Below are positions 25,032 through 33,301 of a DNA stretch of 64,000 bases, piece after piece. A program made the position numbers and the translations under genes. Source of the stretch: Micromonospora saelicesensis (GTDB lineage Bacteria; Actinomycetota; Actinomycetes; Mycobacteriales; Micromonosporaceae); assembly GCF_900091575.1 (NCBI RefSeq), contig NZ_FMCR01000002.1, positions 1 to 64,000 on the forward strand. The letters are read 5' to 3'. The notes beneath the pieces are model-generated. The model did no database searches, was not told the DNA's origin, and saw only the letters and a program-made list of their open reading frames with translations. Every line of letters starts with the position of its first letter. Position 1 is the stretch's first letter.

Positions 25032-26243
25032 GTGGACGTGGACGAGATACTCACCGGCCTGTACAGCGAGGAGGGCAGACAGGACCCGTACCCGTGGTAC
25101 GCGGACCTGCACCGGCTCGGCCCGATCAGCGCGGTGCCGGCGCGCGCCGAGCACCGGACGGTGGCCGCCGTCGCGGTCGGCTACGACCTGGTCGACGGGC
25201 TGCTGCGCGATCCGGAATGGACGAAACAGCCGCCGCCGGGCTGGGAGGAGCAGGAGATCCTGCGGACCTTCCAGACCTCGATGATGTTCGTGAACCCGCC
25301 CGATCACACCCGGATGCGGCACGTCTTCTCCCGCACCTTCACACCGCGCCGGCTCGGCGCGCTGGAACCGGTGATCCTGCGGGTGGTCGACGAACTGCTG
25401 GACCGGATGGCGGACGCCGGGAAGGGCGTCGTCGACTTCGTGGCCGACTTCGCGTACCCGATCCCGGCCCTGGTGATGGCCGAGTTCATCGGCATCCCGG
25501 CCGCCGAGTTGCCGTGGTACCGCGAGCGGGTGGAGTGGATCGACGAGTTCCTGGACGTGGCGGGGAAGACCCCGCAGCGGCTGGCCGCGGCCAACACCGC
25601 CGCGCGGGAGTTACGGGCCTTCTACCGGGAGCTGCTCGGGCACCGTCGCCGGGTGCCCGGGGACGACCTGCTCAGCGCGTTGGTCGAGGCGCTCGACTCC
25701 GGGGAGGTGGAGCTGACCGAGGAGGAGTTGGTCAGCAACCTGATCGTACTGTTCAACGCCAGCTTCGTCACCACGGTCTACATGTTCAGCAACGGGCTGC
25801 CGTTACTGCTGGCCCACCCGCAGACCGTCGCGGCGCTGCCCACCGACGCCACGCTGGCGCAGGGCTGCGTCGACGAGGTGCTGCGGTTGGCGAGCCCCGT
25901 GCACTTCCTGGCCCGTGCCGCGCCGGCCGACACCGTGCTGCACGGCGTGCCGGTCGCCACTGACGACAACGTGCTGATCATGATCGGGGCGGCCAACCGG
26001 GACGCGGCCCGCTTCCCGGCCCCGGACACCTTCGACCCGACCCGTTCCGGCCCCCCGTCGCTGGCCTTCGGGGTGGGCCCGCACTTCTGCCTCGGCGCGG
26101 CGGTGTCGCGGTTGGAGGGTCGCCTCGCGCTGCCCCGGCTGTTCGCCCGGTTCCCCGCGCTGAGGGTCACCGAGACGCCGACGTACAGCGGCAGCCTGTT
26201 CCTGCGCGGGATCGACACATTGCTGGTCAGCACCGGTGGATAG
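25032..26243 (+). CDS. Cytochrome P450 with atypical I helix, BGC
   Basis: A 403-residue bacterial P450. The haem-binding loop is FGVGPHFCLGAAVSRLE with Cys353, and the K-helix EVLR at 282-285 is present. The I helix reads NASFVTT, so the Thr pair at 247-248 is kept but the acidic residue before it (usual AGxE/DTT) is Val. This may change proton delivery or the reaction. The GTG at 25032 is chosen over a TTG at 25026 because GGAGGAG lies seven bases before it. The next gene follows after seven bases. A role in oxidising the cluster's product or a carrier-bound amino acid is likely but not shown. Confidence 0.88.
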   Translation: MDVDEILTGLYSEEGRQDPYPWYADLHRLGPISAVPARAEHRTVAAVAVGYDLVDGLLRDPEWTKQPPPGWEEQEILRTFQTSMMFVNPPDHTRMRHVFSRTFTPRRLGALEPVILRVVDELLDRMADAGKGVVDFVADFAYPIPALVMAEFIGIPAAELPWYRERVEWIDEFLDVAGKTPQRLAAANTAARELRAFYRELLGHRRRVPGDDLLSALVEALDSGEVELTEEELVSNLIVLFNASFVTTVYMFSNGLPLLLAHPQTVAALPTDATLAQGCVDEVLRLASPVHFLARAAPADTVLHGVPVATDDNVLIMIGAANRDAARFPAPDTFDPTRSGPPSLAFGVGPHFCLGAAVSRLEGRLALPRLFARFPALRVTETPTYSGSLFLRGIDTLLVSTGG

Positions 26244-26250
26244 GAGCGAC

Positions 26251-27246
26251 ATGGCAGTGCACCCGGAGGTGGCGGCCTACCGGGCGGCCCGTGCCGCGGC
26301 CGGCACCCCGCCGCTGTACGCACAGACCCTGTCCGAGGCGCGCGCCGCGGACCTGGCCGCGATCCGTGCCGGCAGCGGCGCGGTCGAGCCGGTGACCGAG
26401 GTACGCGACGAGCGGATCCCCGGCCCCGCCGGGGAGCTACCGCTGCGGGTGTACCGGCCGACCGGGTCGGGTCCGCTGCCCACAGTGCTGTACTTCTTCG
26501 GCGGCGGCTGGACGCTCGGCAGCATCGACACCGCCGACGGCATCTGCCGGCGCCTGGCCAACGCCGTGCCCTGTCAGGTGATCACCGTCGGCTACCGCCT
26601 CGCCCCGGAGCACCCCTTCCCGGCGGCGGTGCACGACTGCCACGCCGCCACCTCGTGGATCGCCCGGCACGCCCACGAGTTGGGTGTCGACCCGACCCGG
26701 CTGGCGGTGGGTGGGGACAGCGCCGGCGGAAACCTGGCCGCCGCGGTCACCCTGCTCAGCCGTACGGACGGGCCGCCGCTCGCCGCGCAGCTGCTGGTCT
26801 ACCCGAACACCGACCAGAGCGGCGAACCGGCCGGGGACGACGACCCGGCGCTGTTCAACCGCCATTCGGTCGCCTGGTACCGGACGCACTACCTGGCCGA
26901 CCCGGCGCACGCCAAGGATCCGCTGGCCTCGCCGCTGCTCGCCGACGACCTGTCCGGGTTGCCGCCGGCACTGGTGATCACCGCCGAACTGGATCCCCTG
27001 TGCGCCGAGGGGCAGCGGTACGCCGAGCGGCTGCGCGACGCTGGTGTGTCCACCCGGTTGGAGCACCACCCGGGCATGATCCACGGGTTCTTCGCCATGC
27101 CGGGCACCTTCACCGACGGTCGGCGCGCGCAGGAGAGCGCTGCGGCCTTCCTCCGTGAGCGTTTCGGGCTGCCGGCCGGGCCGGGCAGGGTGGATGAGCC
27201 GGCCGAGCCGGATGCCGCGACAGGCCCGGGGTCGGGCGATGGGTGA
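26251..27246 (+). CDS. Alpha/beta hydrolase, hormone-sensitive-lipase-like esterase
   Basis: A 331-residue esterase of the HSL family. The nucleophile Ser157 lies in GGDSAGG, and the acid and base are in ELDPLCAEG (near 249) and GMIHGFF (near 279). The usual HGGG oxyanion motif reads FGGG (YFFGGGW). The ATG at 26251 follows AGGAG. Its stop overlaps the FMN oxidase start by eight bases, so the genes are co-translated. A cytosolic esterase in this position could release or hydrolyse an acylated intermediate. Confidence 0.87.
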   Translation: MAVHPEVAAYRAARAAAGTPPLYAQTLSEARAADLAAIRAGSGAVEPVTEVRDERIPGPAGELPLRVYRPTGSGPLPTVLYFFGGGWTLGSIDTADGICRRLANAVPCQVITVGYRLAPEHPFPAAVHDCHAATSWIARHAHELGVDPTRLAVGGDSAGGNLAAAVTLLSRTDGPPLAAQLLVYPNTDQSGEPAGDDDPALFNRHSVAWYRTHYLADPAHAKDPLASPLLADDLSGLPPALVITAELDPLCAEGQRYAERLRDAGVSTRLEHHPGMIHGFFAMPGTFTDGRRAQESAAAFLRERFGLPAGPGRVDEPAEPDAATGPGSGDG

Positions 27247-28342
27247 GCGGGTGTCGGCCGACGTGCCGGCCGTGTCGCTCGCCGACTACGCCGAACGGGC
27301 CCGGGCCGTGCTGCCGCCGGACGTGTGGGACTACCTGGCCGGCGGCAGCGCGGCGGAGGTGACCCTCGCCGCGAACCGTCGCGCGCTGGACCGGGTCGCG
27401 GTGCTGCCCCGCGTGCTGCGCGGGGTGGACACCGCCGACCTCGGCACCCACCTGCTCGGCCGCCGGTACGCCATGCCGGTCGGGGTGGCGCCGATGGCGT
27501 ACCAGCGGCTGGTGCACCCGGACGGGGAGCTGGGTCTGGCGGCGGCGGCCGGCGCGGCCGGGATCCCGTACCTGGCCAGCACGCTGGCCAGCACCCCCAT
27601 CGAACAGGTCACCGGGGCGGGCGCGGACGTCTGGTTCCAGCTCTACTGGCTGCGCGACCGGGCGCTCGTCCGCGACCTGCTGGACCGGGTCGTCACGGCC
27701 GGCTGCCGGGCGCTGGTGGTCACCGTGGACGTCCCGGTGCTCGGCCGCCGTCCCCGGGACCTGCGCAACGCGTTCCGGCTGCCGGCCGAGGTGGTCGCCG
27801 CGAACCTCCCCGACGGTCGCGACGCGCTGGCGCACTCCGGTGCCCCCGGGGTGTCCGCCATCGCCGCGCACACCGCCGCGTCGTTCGCGCCGGCGCTGCG
27901 CTGGGCGGACCTGGCGTGGCTGCGCGAGCAGGTCGACCTGCCGCTGGTGGTCAAGGGGCTGCTGGACCCGCGCGACGCGACCGAGGCGGTACGAGCCGGC
28001 GCGGACGCGGTGGTCGTCTCCAACCACGGCGGGCGGCAACTGGACGGCTCACCGGCGAGCGTCACCATGCTGCCGGAGGTCGTCGACGCGGTCGGGGGCG
28101 ACTGCCAGGTGCTGCTGGACAGCGGCATCCGGTGCGGCACCGACGTGCTGCGGGCGCTGGCGTTGGGTGCGGCCGGGGTGCTGGTCGGCCGGCCGCTGCT
28201 CTGGGCCCTCGCCGCCGGTGGCGAACCGGCCGCCCGGGACGCGTTGGGGCTGCTCGTCGCCGAGCTGACCGACGCGCTCACCCTGGCCGGTTGCGCCGAT
28301 GTGCCGTCGGCCGGCGAGCTGCGCACCCTCGGGATGGGCTGA
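27239..28342 (+). CDS. hmo: 4-hydroxymandelate oxidase-like FMN enzyme (HmO)
   Basis: A 367-residue FMN-dependent alpha-hydroxyacid oxidase. The catalytic His and Arg are in VSNHGGRQLDGSP, the FMN phosphate loop region is DSGIRCGTDVLRALALGA, and PVGVAPMAYQRL and LASTLAS lie at the flavin site. In glycopeptide clusters HmO oxidises 4-hydroxymandelate to 4-hydroxybenzoylformate, and this gene is immediately followed by an HpgT-like aminotransferase. Other members use lactate or glycolate, so substrate assignment rests on context. The ATG at 27239 overlaps the esterase stop; the aminotransferase ATG follows after only three bases. Confidence 0.85.
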   Translation: MGERVSADVPAVSLADYAERARAVLPPDVWDYLAGGSAAEVTLAANRRALDRVAVLPRVLRGVDTADLGTHLLGRRYAMPVGVAPMAYQRLVHPDGELGLAAAAGAAGIPYLASTLASTPIEQVTGAGADVWFQLYWLRDRALVRDLLDRVVTAGCRALVVTVDVPVLGRRPRDLRNAFRLPAEVVAANLPDGRDALAHSGAPGVSAIAAHTAASFAPALRWADLAWLREQVDLPLVVKGLLDPRDATEAVRAGADAVVVSNHGGRQLDGSPASVTMLPEVVDAVGGDCQVLLDSGIRCGTDVLRALALGAAGVLVGRPLLWALAAGGEPAARDALGLLVAELTDALTLAGCADVPSAGELRTLGMG

Positions 28343-28345
28343 GGG

Positions 28346-29689
28346 ATGAGCGTCGCCGAACCGGCCGACCTGACCGTCGCCGACCTGCACCCCGCGCTGG
28401 GCGATCCGGCGCTGACATCGATGAACTTCCTCAACGAGGTGTCCGAGCGTTACCCGGCGGCGGTGTCCCTCGCGGCCGGCCGGCCGTACGAGGAGTTCTT
28501 CGACCTCGCGGCGGTGCACCGGCACCTGGACACCTTCCACCGGCACCTCGTCGACGACCTGGGGCACCGACCCGAGCAGGCCCGGCGGCTGCTGCTCCAG
28601 TACGGCCGGACCAAGGGCATCGTGCACCACCTGATCGCCCGCAACCTCGCGGTCGACGAGGGGATCACCGTCGACCCGGAGGACGTGGTGGTGACCGTCG
28701 GCTGCCAGGAGGCCATGTTCCTGGTGCTGCGGGCGTTGCGGGCCGGGCCGGCGGATGTGCTGCTCGCGGTCGCCCCGACCTACGTCGGCCTGACCGGGGC
28801 GGCCCGGCTGGTGGACCTGCCGGTGTGGCCGGTCGCCGGCGGGTCGGCCGGGGTCGATCTGGCGGACCTGGCCGCCCAGGTGCACCGGGCGCGGGCGGCG
28901 GGGCTGCGGCCGCGCGCCTGCTACCTGATGCCGGACTTCGCCAACCCCTCCGGGGTCAGCATCGACAGCGCCCACCGGCAACGGTTGCTGGACCTGGCGA
29001 CGCAGGAGGATCTGCTGCTGCTGGAGGACAACCCGTACGGTCTGTTCCACAGCGACGACGGGCCGCGCCCGCCCACCCTGAAGGCGTTGGACACCGGCCG
29101 GCGCGTCGTCTACCTCGGCTCGTTCGCCAAGACCGTGCTCCCCGGCGCGCGGGTCGGGTACGTCGTCGCGGATCAGCGGGTGGCCGGCCCGGGCGGCCGG
29201 GTCGGTCCGCTCGCCGACCAACTCGCCATGATCAAGAGCATGGTCACTGTGAACACGTCGCCCATTGCGCAGGCGGTGATCGGGGGGCGGCTGCTGGAGC
29301 ACGGATGCAGCCTGGTGGCCGCGAACACCCGGGAGCGGTCCGCGTACACCCGGAATCTGCGCCACCTGGTGGCCGGCCTCGCCCGGCGCTTTCCGGCTCT
29401 GCCCGACCAGCCCGATCTGCCGGACCGGCCCGCGGTGCGGTGGACGGTGCCGGCCGGCGGGTTCTTCGTGGTGGTGACCGTGCCGTTCCCGGTCGACGAC
29501 GCGCTGCTGGACCGCTCGGGGCGCGACTACGGGGTGCTGTGGACGCCGATGGCGCACTTCTACGACGACACAGCGCCGGTCCACGCGTTGCGGTTGTCGG
29601 TCAGCGCGGTCACACCGGAGCAGATCGACGTCGGGCTGGATCGCCTCGCGGCGCTGATCACCGACGAGGTGACTCGCCGGGCGGGTTGA
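28346..29689 (+). CDS. hpgT: 4-hydroxyphenylglycine aminotransferase-like (HpgT)
   Basis: A 447-residue PLP-dependent fold-type I aminotransferase. The Schiff-base Lys is in GSFAKTVLPGARVGYV near residue 263, and DNPYGLF and MPDFANPSG form the cofactor site. The pattern fits the MocR/HpgT-related aminotransferases that convert 4-hydroxybenzoylformate to L-4-hydroxyphenylglycine using tyrosine, thereby regenerating 4-hydroxyphenylpyruvate for HmaS. It directly follows the HmO gene. It is the last gene of this run; 76 bases separate it from the small gene at 29766. No NRPS that would use the amino acid is in the window. Confidence 0.85.
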   Translation: MSVAEPADLTVADLHPALGDPALTSMNFLNEVSERYPAAVSLAAGRPYEEFFDLAAVHRHLDTFHRHLVDDLGHRPEQARRLLLQYGRTKGIVHHLIARNLAVDEGITVDPEDVVVTVGCQEAMFLVLRALRAGPADVLLAVAPTYVGLTGAARLVDLPVWPVAGGSAGVDLADLAAQVHRARAAGLRPRACYLMPDFANPSGVSIDSAHRQRLLDLATQEDLLLLEDNPYGLFHSDDGPRPPTLKALDTGRRVVYLGSFAKTVLPGARVGYVVADQRVAGPGGRVGPLADQLAMIKSMVTVNTSPIAQAVIGGRLLEHGCSLVAANTRERSAYTRNLRHLVAGLARRFPALPDQPDLPDRPAVRWTVPAGGFFVVVTVPFPVDDALLDRSGRDYGVLWTPMAHFYDDTAPVHALRLSVSAVTPEQIDVGLDRLAALITDEVTRRAG

Positions 29690-29752
29690 CACACCGCGTT
29701 CATCGGATGGCAATGCGCGACGACCCGCGTGCCGCCGTCCTGGTTGGACGGT

Positions 29753-29758
29753 CATAAT
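29753..29758 (+). promoter_or_regulatory. Possible -10 box for a leaderless mRNA
   Basis: The hexamer CATAAT ends seven bases before the ATG at 29766, so transcription would begin at or next to the start codon. No clear -35 hexamer lies at the right distance, so this is tentative. Confidence 0.3.
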
Positions 29759-29765
29759 AAGCCGC

Positions 29766-30017
29766 ATGGTTGCCTGGGAGTACGCCCTGCTCGTCCGCCG
29801 CTATCAGGGACAGGGCCGCAATTTTCACGTCTCGTTCGTCTGGTACGCCCCGGACGGGTCACGCAAGGACATCACCGCCTACGGCGACACCGCCATCGCG
29901 CACCTCAACCGCGCCGGCCGGGAGGGGTGGGAGCTGGTCTCCGCCGCCGAGGACGTCAACAACGTCCAGGGCAGCACCGAGGTCCACCGCTACCACCTGA
30001 AGCGCCCGATGGCCTGA
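29766..30017 (+). CDS. Small conserved hypothetical protein
   Basis: An 83-residue protein (MVAWEYALLVRRYQGQ) with a pattern of alternating beta strands, a central GREGWELVSA and a C-terminal TEVHRYHLKRP. The W-E-L-V-S element is common in small DUF4177-like proteins, but I cannot assign it with certainty. There is no clear ribosome site and a CATAAT lies just upstream, consistent with leaderless expression. It is convergent with glyA across a large palindrome. Confidence 0.65.
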   Translation: MVAWEYALLVRRYQGQGRNFHVSFVWYAPDGSRKDITAYGDTAIAHLNRAGREGWELVSAAEDVNNVQGSTEVHRYHLKRPMA

Positions 30018-30064
30018 GGGTTGCCCGCTGCGACGGCCCCGCCGCCGCGGCACTCACCTCAGTG

Positions 30065-30110
30065 AGCGATATACCTCTGGGTCATAACTATGACTCAGAG
30101 GTATATCGCT
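30065..30110. repeat. 46-bp near-perfect palindrome between convergent genes
   Basis: Arms 30065-30086 and 30089-30110 are complementary except at one base (position 30080) around a 2-base centre. It begins agcgatatacctctg and is AT-rich compared with the surroundings. It could be a bidirectional terminator for the small gene and glyA, or a binding palindrome for a dimeric regulator. The lack of a T-run makes a simple terminator less certain. Confidence 0.75.
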
Positions 30111-30158
30111 GGTTGGAGCAAGTGCCACGAGCGACGTTGCCGTCAGTGGCGTCGCCGT

Positions 30159-31595
30159 TCAGCTCAGGTCGATGCCGGGGTAGAGGGGGTACGTGGCCAG
30201 CAGGTCGGTGGCCTGGCGGGCGATCTTGTCGGCCAGGCCGGCGTCCAGCGTGTACTTGGCCTTCGACGGGGTGCCGTCGGCGTTGGCACCGGCGGTGGTC
30301 TGGGTCAGCACGGTGTGGATCAGCTCGGCGGTCTGGTCCATCTCGGCGGTGCCCAGGCCCCGGGTGGTCAGCGCCGGGGTGCCGACCCGGATGCCGGACG
30401 TGTACCAGGCGCCGTTCGGGTCCTGCGGGACCGAGTTGCGGTTGGTGACGATGCCCGAGTCGAGGAGGGCCTGCTCGGCCTGCCGGCCGGTGAGGCCGTA
30501 GCCGGACACGTCGATCAGCACCAGGTGGTTGTCGGTGCCGCCGGTGACCAGCGTCGCGCCCCGGCTCAGCAGCCCCTCGGCGAGCGCCTGCGCGTTGTCG
30601 ACGATCCGCTGGGCGTAGTCGGCGAAGTCGGGCCGGCGGGCCTCGGCGAGTGCGACCGCCTTGGCGGCCATCACGTGCGGCAGCGGACCGCCGAGCACCA
30701 TCGGGCAGCCCCGGTCCACCTGGTCGGCCAGCTCCGGCTGGCAGAGCACCATGCCGCCGCGCGGGCCGCGCAACGACTTGTGCGTGGTGGTCGTGACGAT
30801 GTGCGCGTGCGGCACCGGGTCGAAGTCGCCGGTGAACACCTTGCCGGCCACCAGGCCCGCGAAGTGCGCCATGTCGACCATGAAGGTGGCGCCGACCGAG
30901 TCGGCGATCTCGCGCAGGATCCGGAAGTTCACCTTCCGGGGGTACGCCGAGTAGCCGCCCACCAGGATCAGCGGCTTGAACTCGCGGGCGGCCTCGGCCA
31001 CCCGGTCGTAGTCGATCAGGCCGGTCGTCGGGTCGGTGCCGTAGCTGCGCTGGTCGAACATCTTGCCGGAGATGTTCGGCCGGAAACCGTGGGTGAGGTG
31101 ACCGCCGGCGTCCAGCGACATGCCGAGCATCCGCTGGTTGCCCAGCTCGCGGCGCAGCGCGAACCAGTCGGCCTCGGTGAGGTCGTTGACCTGGCGGACC
31201 TGGGCCTTCTTCAGGGCGGGGGACTCCACCCGGTCGGCCAGCACGGCCCAGAAGGCGACCAGGTTGGCGTCGATGCCCGAGTGCGGCTGCACGTACGCGT
31301 GGGCGGCGCCGAACAGCTCCCGGGCGTGCTCGGCGGCGAGCGCCTCGACGGTGTCGACGTTCTGGCAGCCGGCGTAGAAGCGGCGGCCGACGGTGCCCTC
31401 GGCGTACTTGTCGCTGAACCAGTTGCCCATGGCCAGCAGGGTCGCCGGGGAGGCGTAGTTCTCGCTGGCGATCAGCTTGAGCGACTCCCGCTGGTCGGTC
31501 AGCTCGGCGCCGATGGCGTCGGCGACCCGCGGCTCGACAGCCCGGATCACCTCAAGGGCACTCCGGAATGCGGTGGATTCGGCGTTGCGGGACAT
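30159..31595 (-). CDS. glyA: Serine hydroxymethyltransferase
   Basis: A 478-residue SHMT starting [11 protein letters not shown] at 31595, with GGAGG upstream. The PLP Lys is in [14 protein letters not shown], and [21 protein letters not shown] and the late [14 protein letters not shown] are canonical. It is longer than the usual 420 residues because of an insertion between the SGIDAN region and the [10 protein letters not shown] region, as in some actinobacterial homologues. It converts serine and tetrahydrofolate to glycine and methylene-THF. A ZTP-like riboswitch precedes it on the same strand, linking expression to purine/folate status. Confidence 0.93.
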   Translation of the reverse strand: MSRNAESTAFRSALEVIRAVEPRVADAIGAELTDQRESLKLIASENYASPATLLAMGNWFSDKYAEGTVGRRFYAGCQNVDTVEALAAEHARELFGAAHAYVQPHSGIDANLVAFWAVLADRVESPALKKAQVRQVNDLTEADWFALRRELGNQRMLGMSLDAGGHLTHGFRPNISGKMFDQRSYGTDPTTGLIDYDRVAEAAREFKPLILVGGYSAYPRKVNFRILREIADSVGATFMVDMAHFAGLVAGKVFTGDFDPVPHAHIVTTTTHKSLRGPRGGMVLCQPELADQVDRGCPMVLGGPLPHVMAAKAVALAEARRPDFADYAQRIVDNAQALAEGLLSRGATLVTGGTDNHLVLIDVSGYGLTGRQAEQALLDSGIVTNRNSVPQDPNGAWYTSGIRVGTPALTTRGLGTAEMDQTAELIHTVLTQTTAGANADGTPSKAKYTLDAGLADKIARQATDLLATYPLYPGIDLS

Positions 31596-31620
31596 GCGAC
31601 CTCCAACAGACGTGCGGGAA

Positions 31621-31700
31621 GGCCCAGGCGCTCGGCAAACGTCCACGTGACGAGGCCGCTCCCCGATGGTTCTCCATCCCCACGCGCCAGTAACGGCCCG
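31621..31700 (-). ncRNA. ZTP-type (pfl) riboswitch in the glyA leader
   Basis: On the minus strand the leader reads GTTACTGGCG (from 31694), then GATGGAGAACCATC with CGGGGAGCG, and later CGCCTGGGCC ending near 31621. These blocks match, in order, the conserved parts of the pfl motif that senses ZTP/ZMP: (G/U)ACUGGC, a hairpin closing before GGGGAGCG, and CCGCCUGGGC. The motif is known upstream of glyA and folate genes. The start codon lies about 25 bases after the last block, which suits control of translation or early termination. Confidence 0.72.
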
Positions 31701-31853
31701 GGAGGATCCTACCGGGCCGGAACCGGCCGTTCGGGCCGCCCTCCGGGAGGCGACCCCGCCGACGTGATTGGGCGATGCGTCGCGGGGCACACGGTAGGTG
31801 ACCACCGCACCGTCACGGGTGCGGCCAGGGTTCGCACAGAAGGAGTCGAGAAC

Positions 31854-32660
31854 ATGACCACACCCACCTCCGACCGGCCGCTCGCCCTGGTGACCGGGGC
31901 CTCCAGCGGGATCGGGTACGAGCTGGCGGCGCAGTTCGTCGAGCACGGCTTCGACCTGGTCATCGCGGCCGAGGACGACGGCATCGAGACGGCCGCGCAG
32001 AAGCTGCGCCGCGACGGCGGCCCGCAGATCTGGTCGGTCCGCGTCGACCTGGCCCGCGAGCAGGGCGTGACGGAACTGGTGGCCGCCGTCACCGCGACCG
32101 GACGACCGCTGGACGCGCTGGCGCTCAACGCCGGTCGGGGCGCCGGTGGCGCCTTCGTCGGCGGCACCGACCTCGCCGACGAGTTGGAGATCGTCGACCT
32201 CAACGTGCGCTCGACGGTGCACCTGGCGAAGCGGCTGCTGCCCGGGATGGTCGAGCGGGGCACGGGCCGGGTCCTCTTCACCTCGTCGATCGCCTCCACC
32301 ATGCCGGGGCCGTTCCAGGCGGTCTACAACGCGTCGAAGTCGTTCGTGCAGTCCTTCGCCGAGGCGCTGCGCAACGAGCTGAAGGACACCGGCGTCACGG
32401 TGACCTCGCTGATGCCCGGGCCGACCGACACGGAGTTCTTCGACCGGGCCGACATGGAGGACACCCGGGTGGGCTCGGGCAGGAAGGACGACCCGGCGAA
32501 GGTCGCCGAGCAGGGCTTCGAGGCGATGATGAGGGGTGATCAGACGATCACCGCCGGCTCGCTGATGAACAAGGTGCAGACCGCCGCCGGCAAGATCATT
32601 CCGGACAAGCTCAAGTCCGAGCAGCACCGCCGGATGGCCGAGCCGGGATCGGGCAGCTGA
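31854..32660 (+). CDS. Short-chain dehydrogenase/reductase
   Basis: A 268-residue SDR starting at ATG 31854 with AAGGAG eight bases upstream. The nucleotide motif is TGASSGIG near the N-terminus, the NAG element is LNAGRG, and the catalytic set is SSIAST, then YNASK. The C-terminus has an unusual polar/amphipathic tail. The protein is an oxidoreductase of unknown substrate. It is divergent from glyA and convergent with a hemerythrin gene, separated by a strong terminator. Confidence 0.87.
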   Translation: MTTPTSDRPLALVTGASSGIGYELAAQFVEHGFDLVIAAEDDGIETAAQKLRRDGGPQIWSVRVDLAREQGVTELVAAVTATGRPLDALALNAGRGAGGAFVGGTDLADELEIVDLNVRSTVHLAKRLLPGMVERGTGRVLFTSSIASTMPGPFQAVYNASKSFVQSFAEALRNELKDTGVTVTSLMPGPTDTEFFDRADMEDTRVGSGRKDDPAKVAEQGFEAMMRGDQTITAGSLMNKVQTAAGKIIPDKLKSEQHRRMAEPGSGS

Positions 32661-32674
32661 CCCGTGGTGCACGA

Positions 32675-32705
32675 CGAAGGGCCCGGCATGGTGCCGGGCC
32701 CTTCG
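32675..32705. terminator. Bidirectional intrinsic terminator
   Basis: A perfect 14-bp stem (cgaagggcccggca) with a 3-base loop lies between the convergent SDR and hemerythrin genes. It is GC-rich and flanked by short T/A sequences on each strand. Confidence 0.8.
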
Positions 32706-32720
32706 GTGTGAGCGGGTGCC

Positions 32721-33221
32721 TCAGGCCGTCACCGCATCGAGCGCCTTCTTGATCGCCTTCGGCGCGGTGGGGGTACGCGGCGCGTCCGCGCGCAGCGCGA
32801 TCATCTTCTCGCCGATCTCCTGGAGCTGCTTGCGGCCCAGCGCGTCGCGGACCTTGGGGAACCACTCCTGCTCTTCCTCCTCGACGTGGTGGGTGACGTT
32901 CTCGATCAGCACCGTCGTCTTGGCGTTGAACCGCTCGTCGTCGGCGTTCATGCTGGCCAGCTCGGCGCAGAGCACATCGGCGACGTGGTGTTCCTCGTAC
33001 GACTCGAGGATGTCGTCCTCCAGGTCGGGCAGCAGCCGGCGGACCTCCGGATACATCACCTCGTTCTCCAGGTAGGTGTGCACGGTCAGTGCCTCCAGGA
33101 TCTGGTCCACCAACTTCTGCCGTTGGCTCGCCGGCCCCTCCTCGGCGTCCTGGAAGGCCTTGAACAGGCGACGCATTTCCTTGTGGTCCTCTTTGAGCAG
33201 GACGATGGCATCGGTCGACAC
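32721..33221 (-). CDS. Hemerythrin-like HHE-domain protein
   Basis: A 166-residue four-helix protein. Candidate di-iron ligands are His13 (EDHKEMRRLF), His48 and Glu52 (VHTYLENEVMYPE), His in YEEHHVADV near residue 78, and the late HHVEEEEQEWF. Such proteins bind oxygen or nitric oxide, or sense iron and redox state, in the cytoplasm. It ends against a strong terminator shared with the SDR. The C-terminal 30 residues are polar and likely flexible. Confidence 0.88.
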   Translation of the reverse strand: MSTDAIVLLKEDHKEMRRLFKAFQDAEEGPASQRQKLVDQILEALTVHTYLENEVMYPEVRRLLPDLEDDILESYEEHHVADVLCAELASMNADDERFNAKTTVLIENVTHHVEEEEQEWFPKVRDALGRKQLQEIGEKMIALRADAPRTPTAPKAIKKALDAVTA

Positions 33222-33301
33222 CGGTATGACCTCCCTGAAAAGTCTCGGCTGGTGGGGTTCCGGTACCCCGACGCCGAAATGCGGAAACAGGTGAAACCGC
33301 C

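Noticed and set aside
30090..32660. Very long open frame (over 850 codons) upstream of and including the SDR gene
   Set aside because: Only the last 268 codons encode an SDR with a good ribosome site; the rest is the antisense shadow of glyA, whose motifs are convincing on the other strand.
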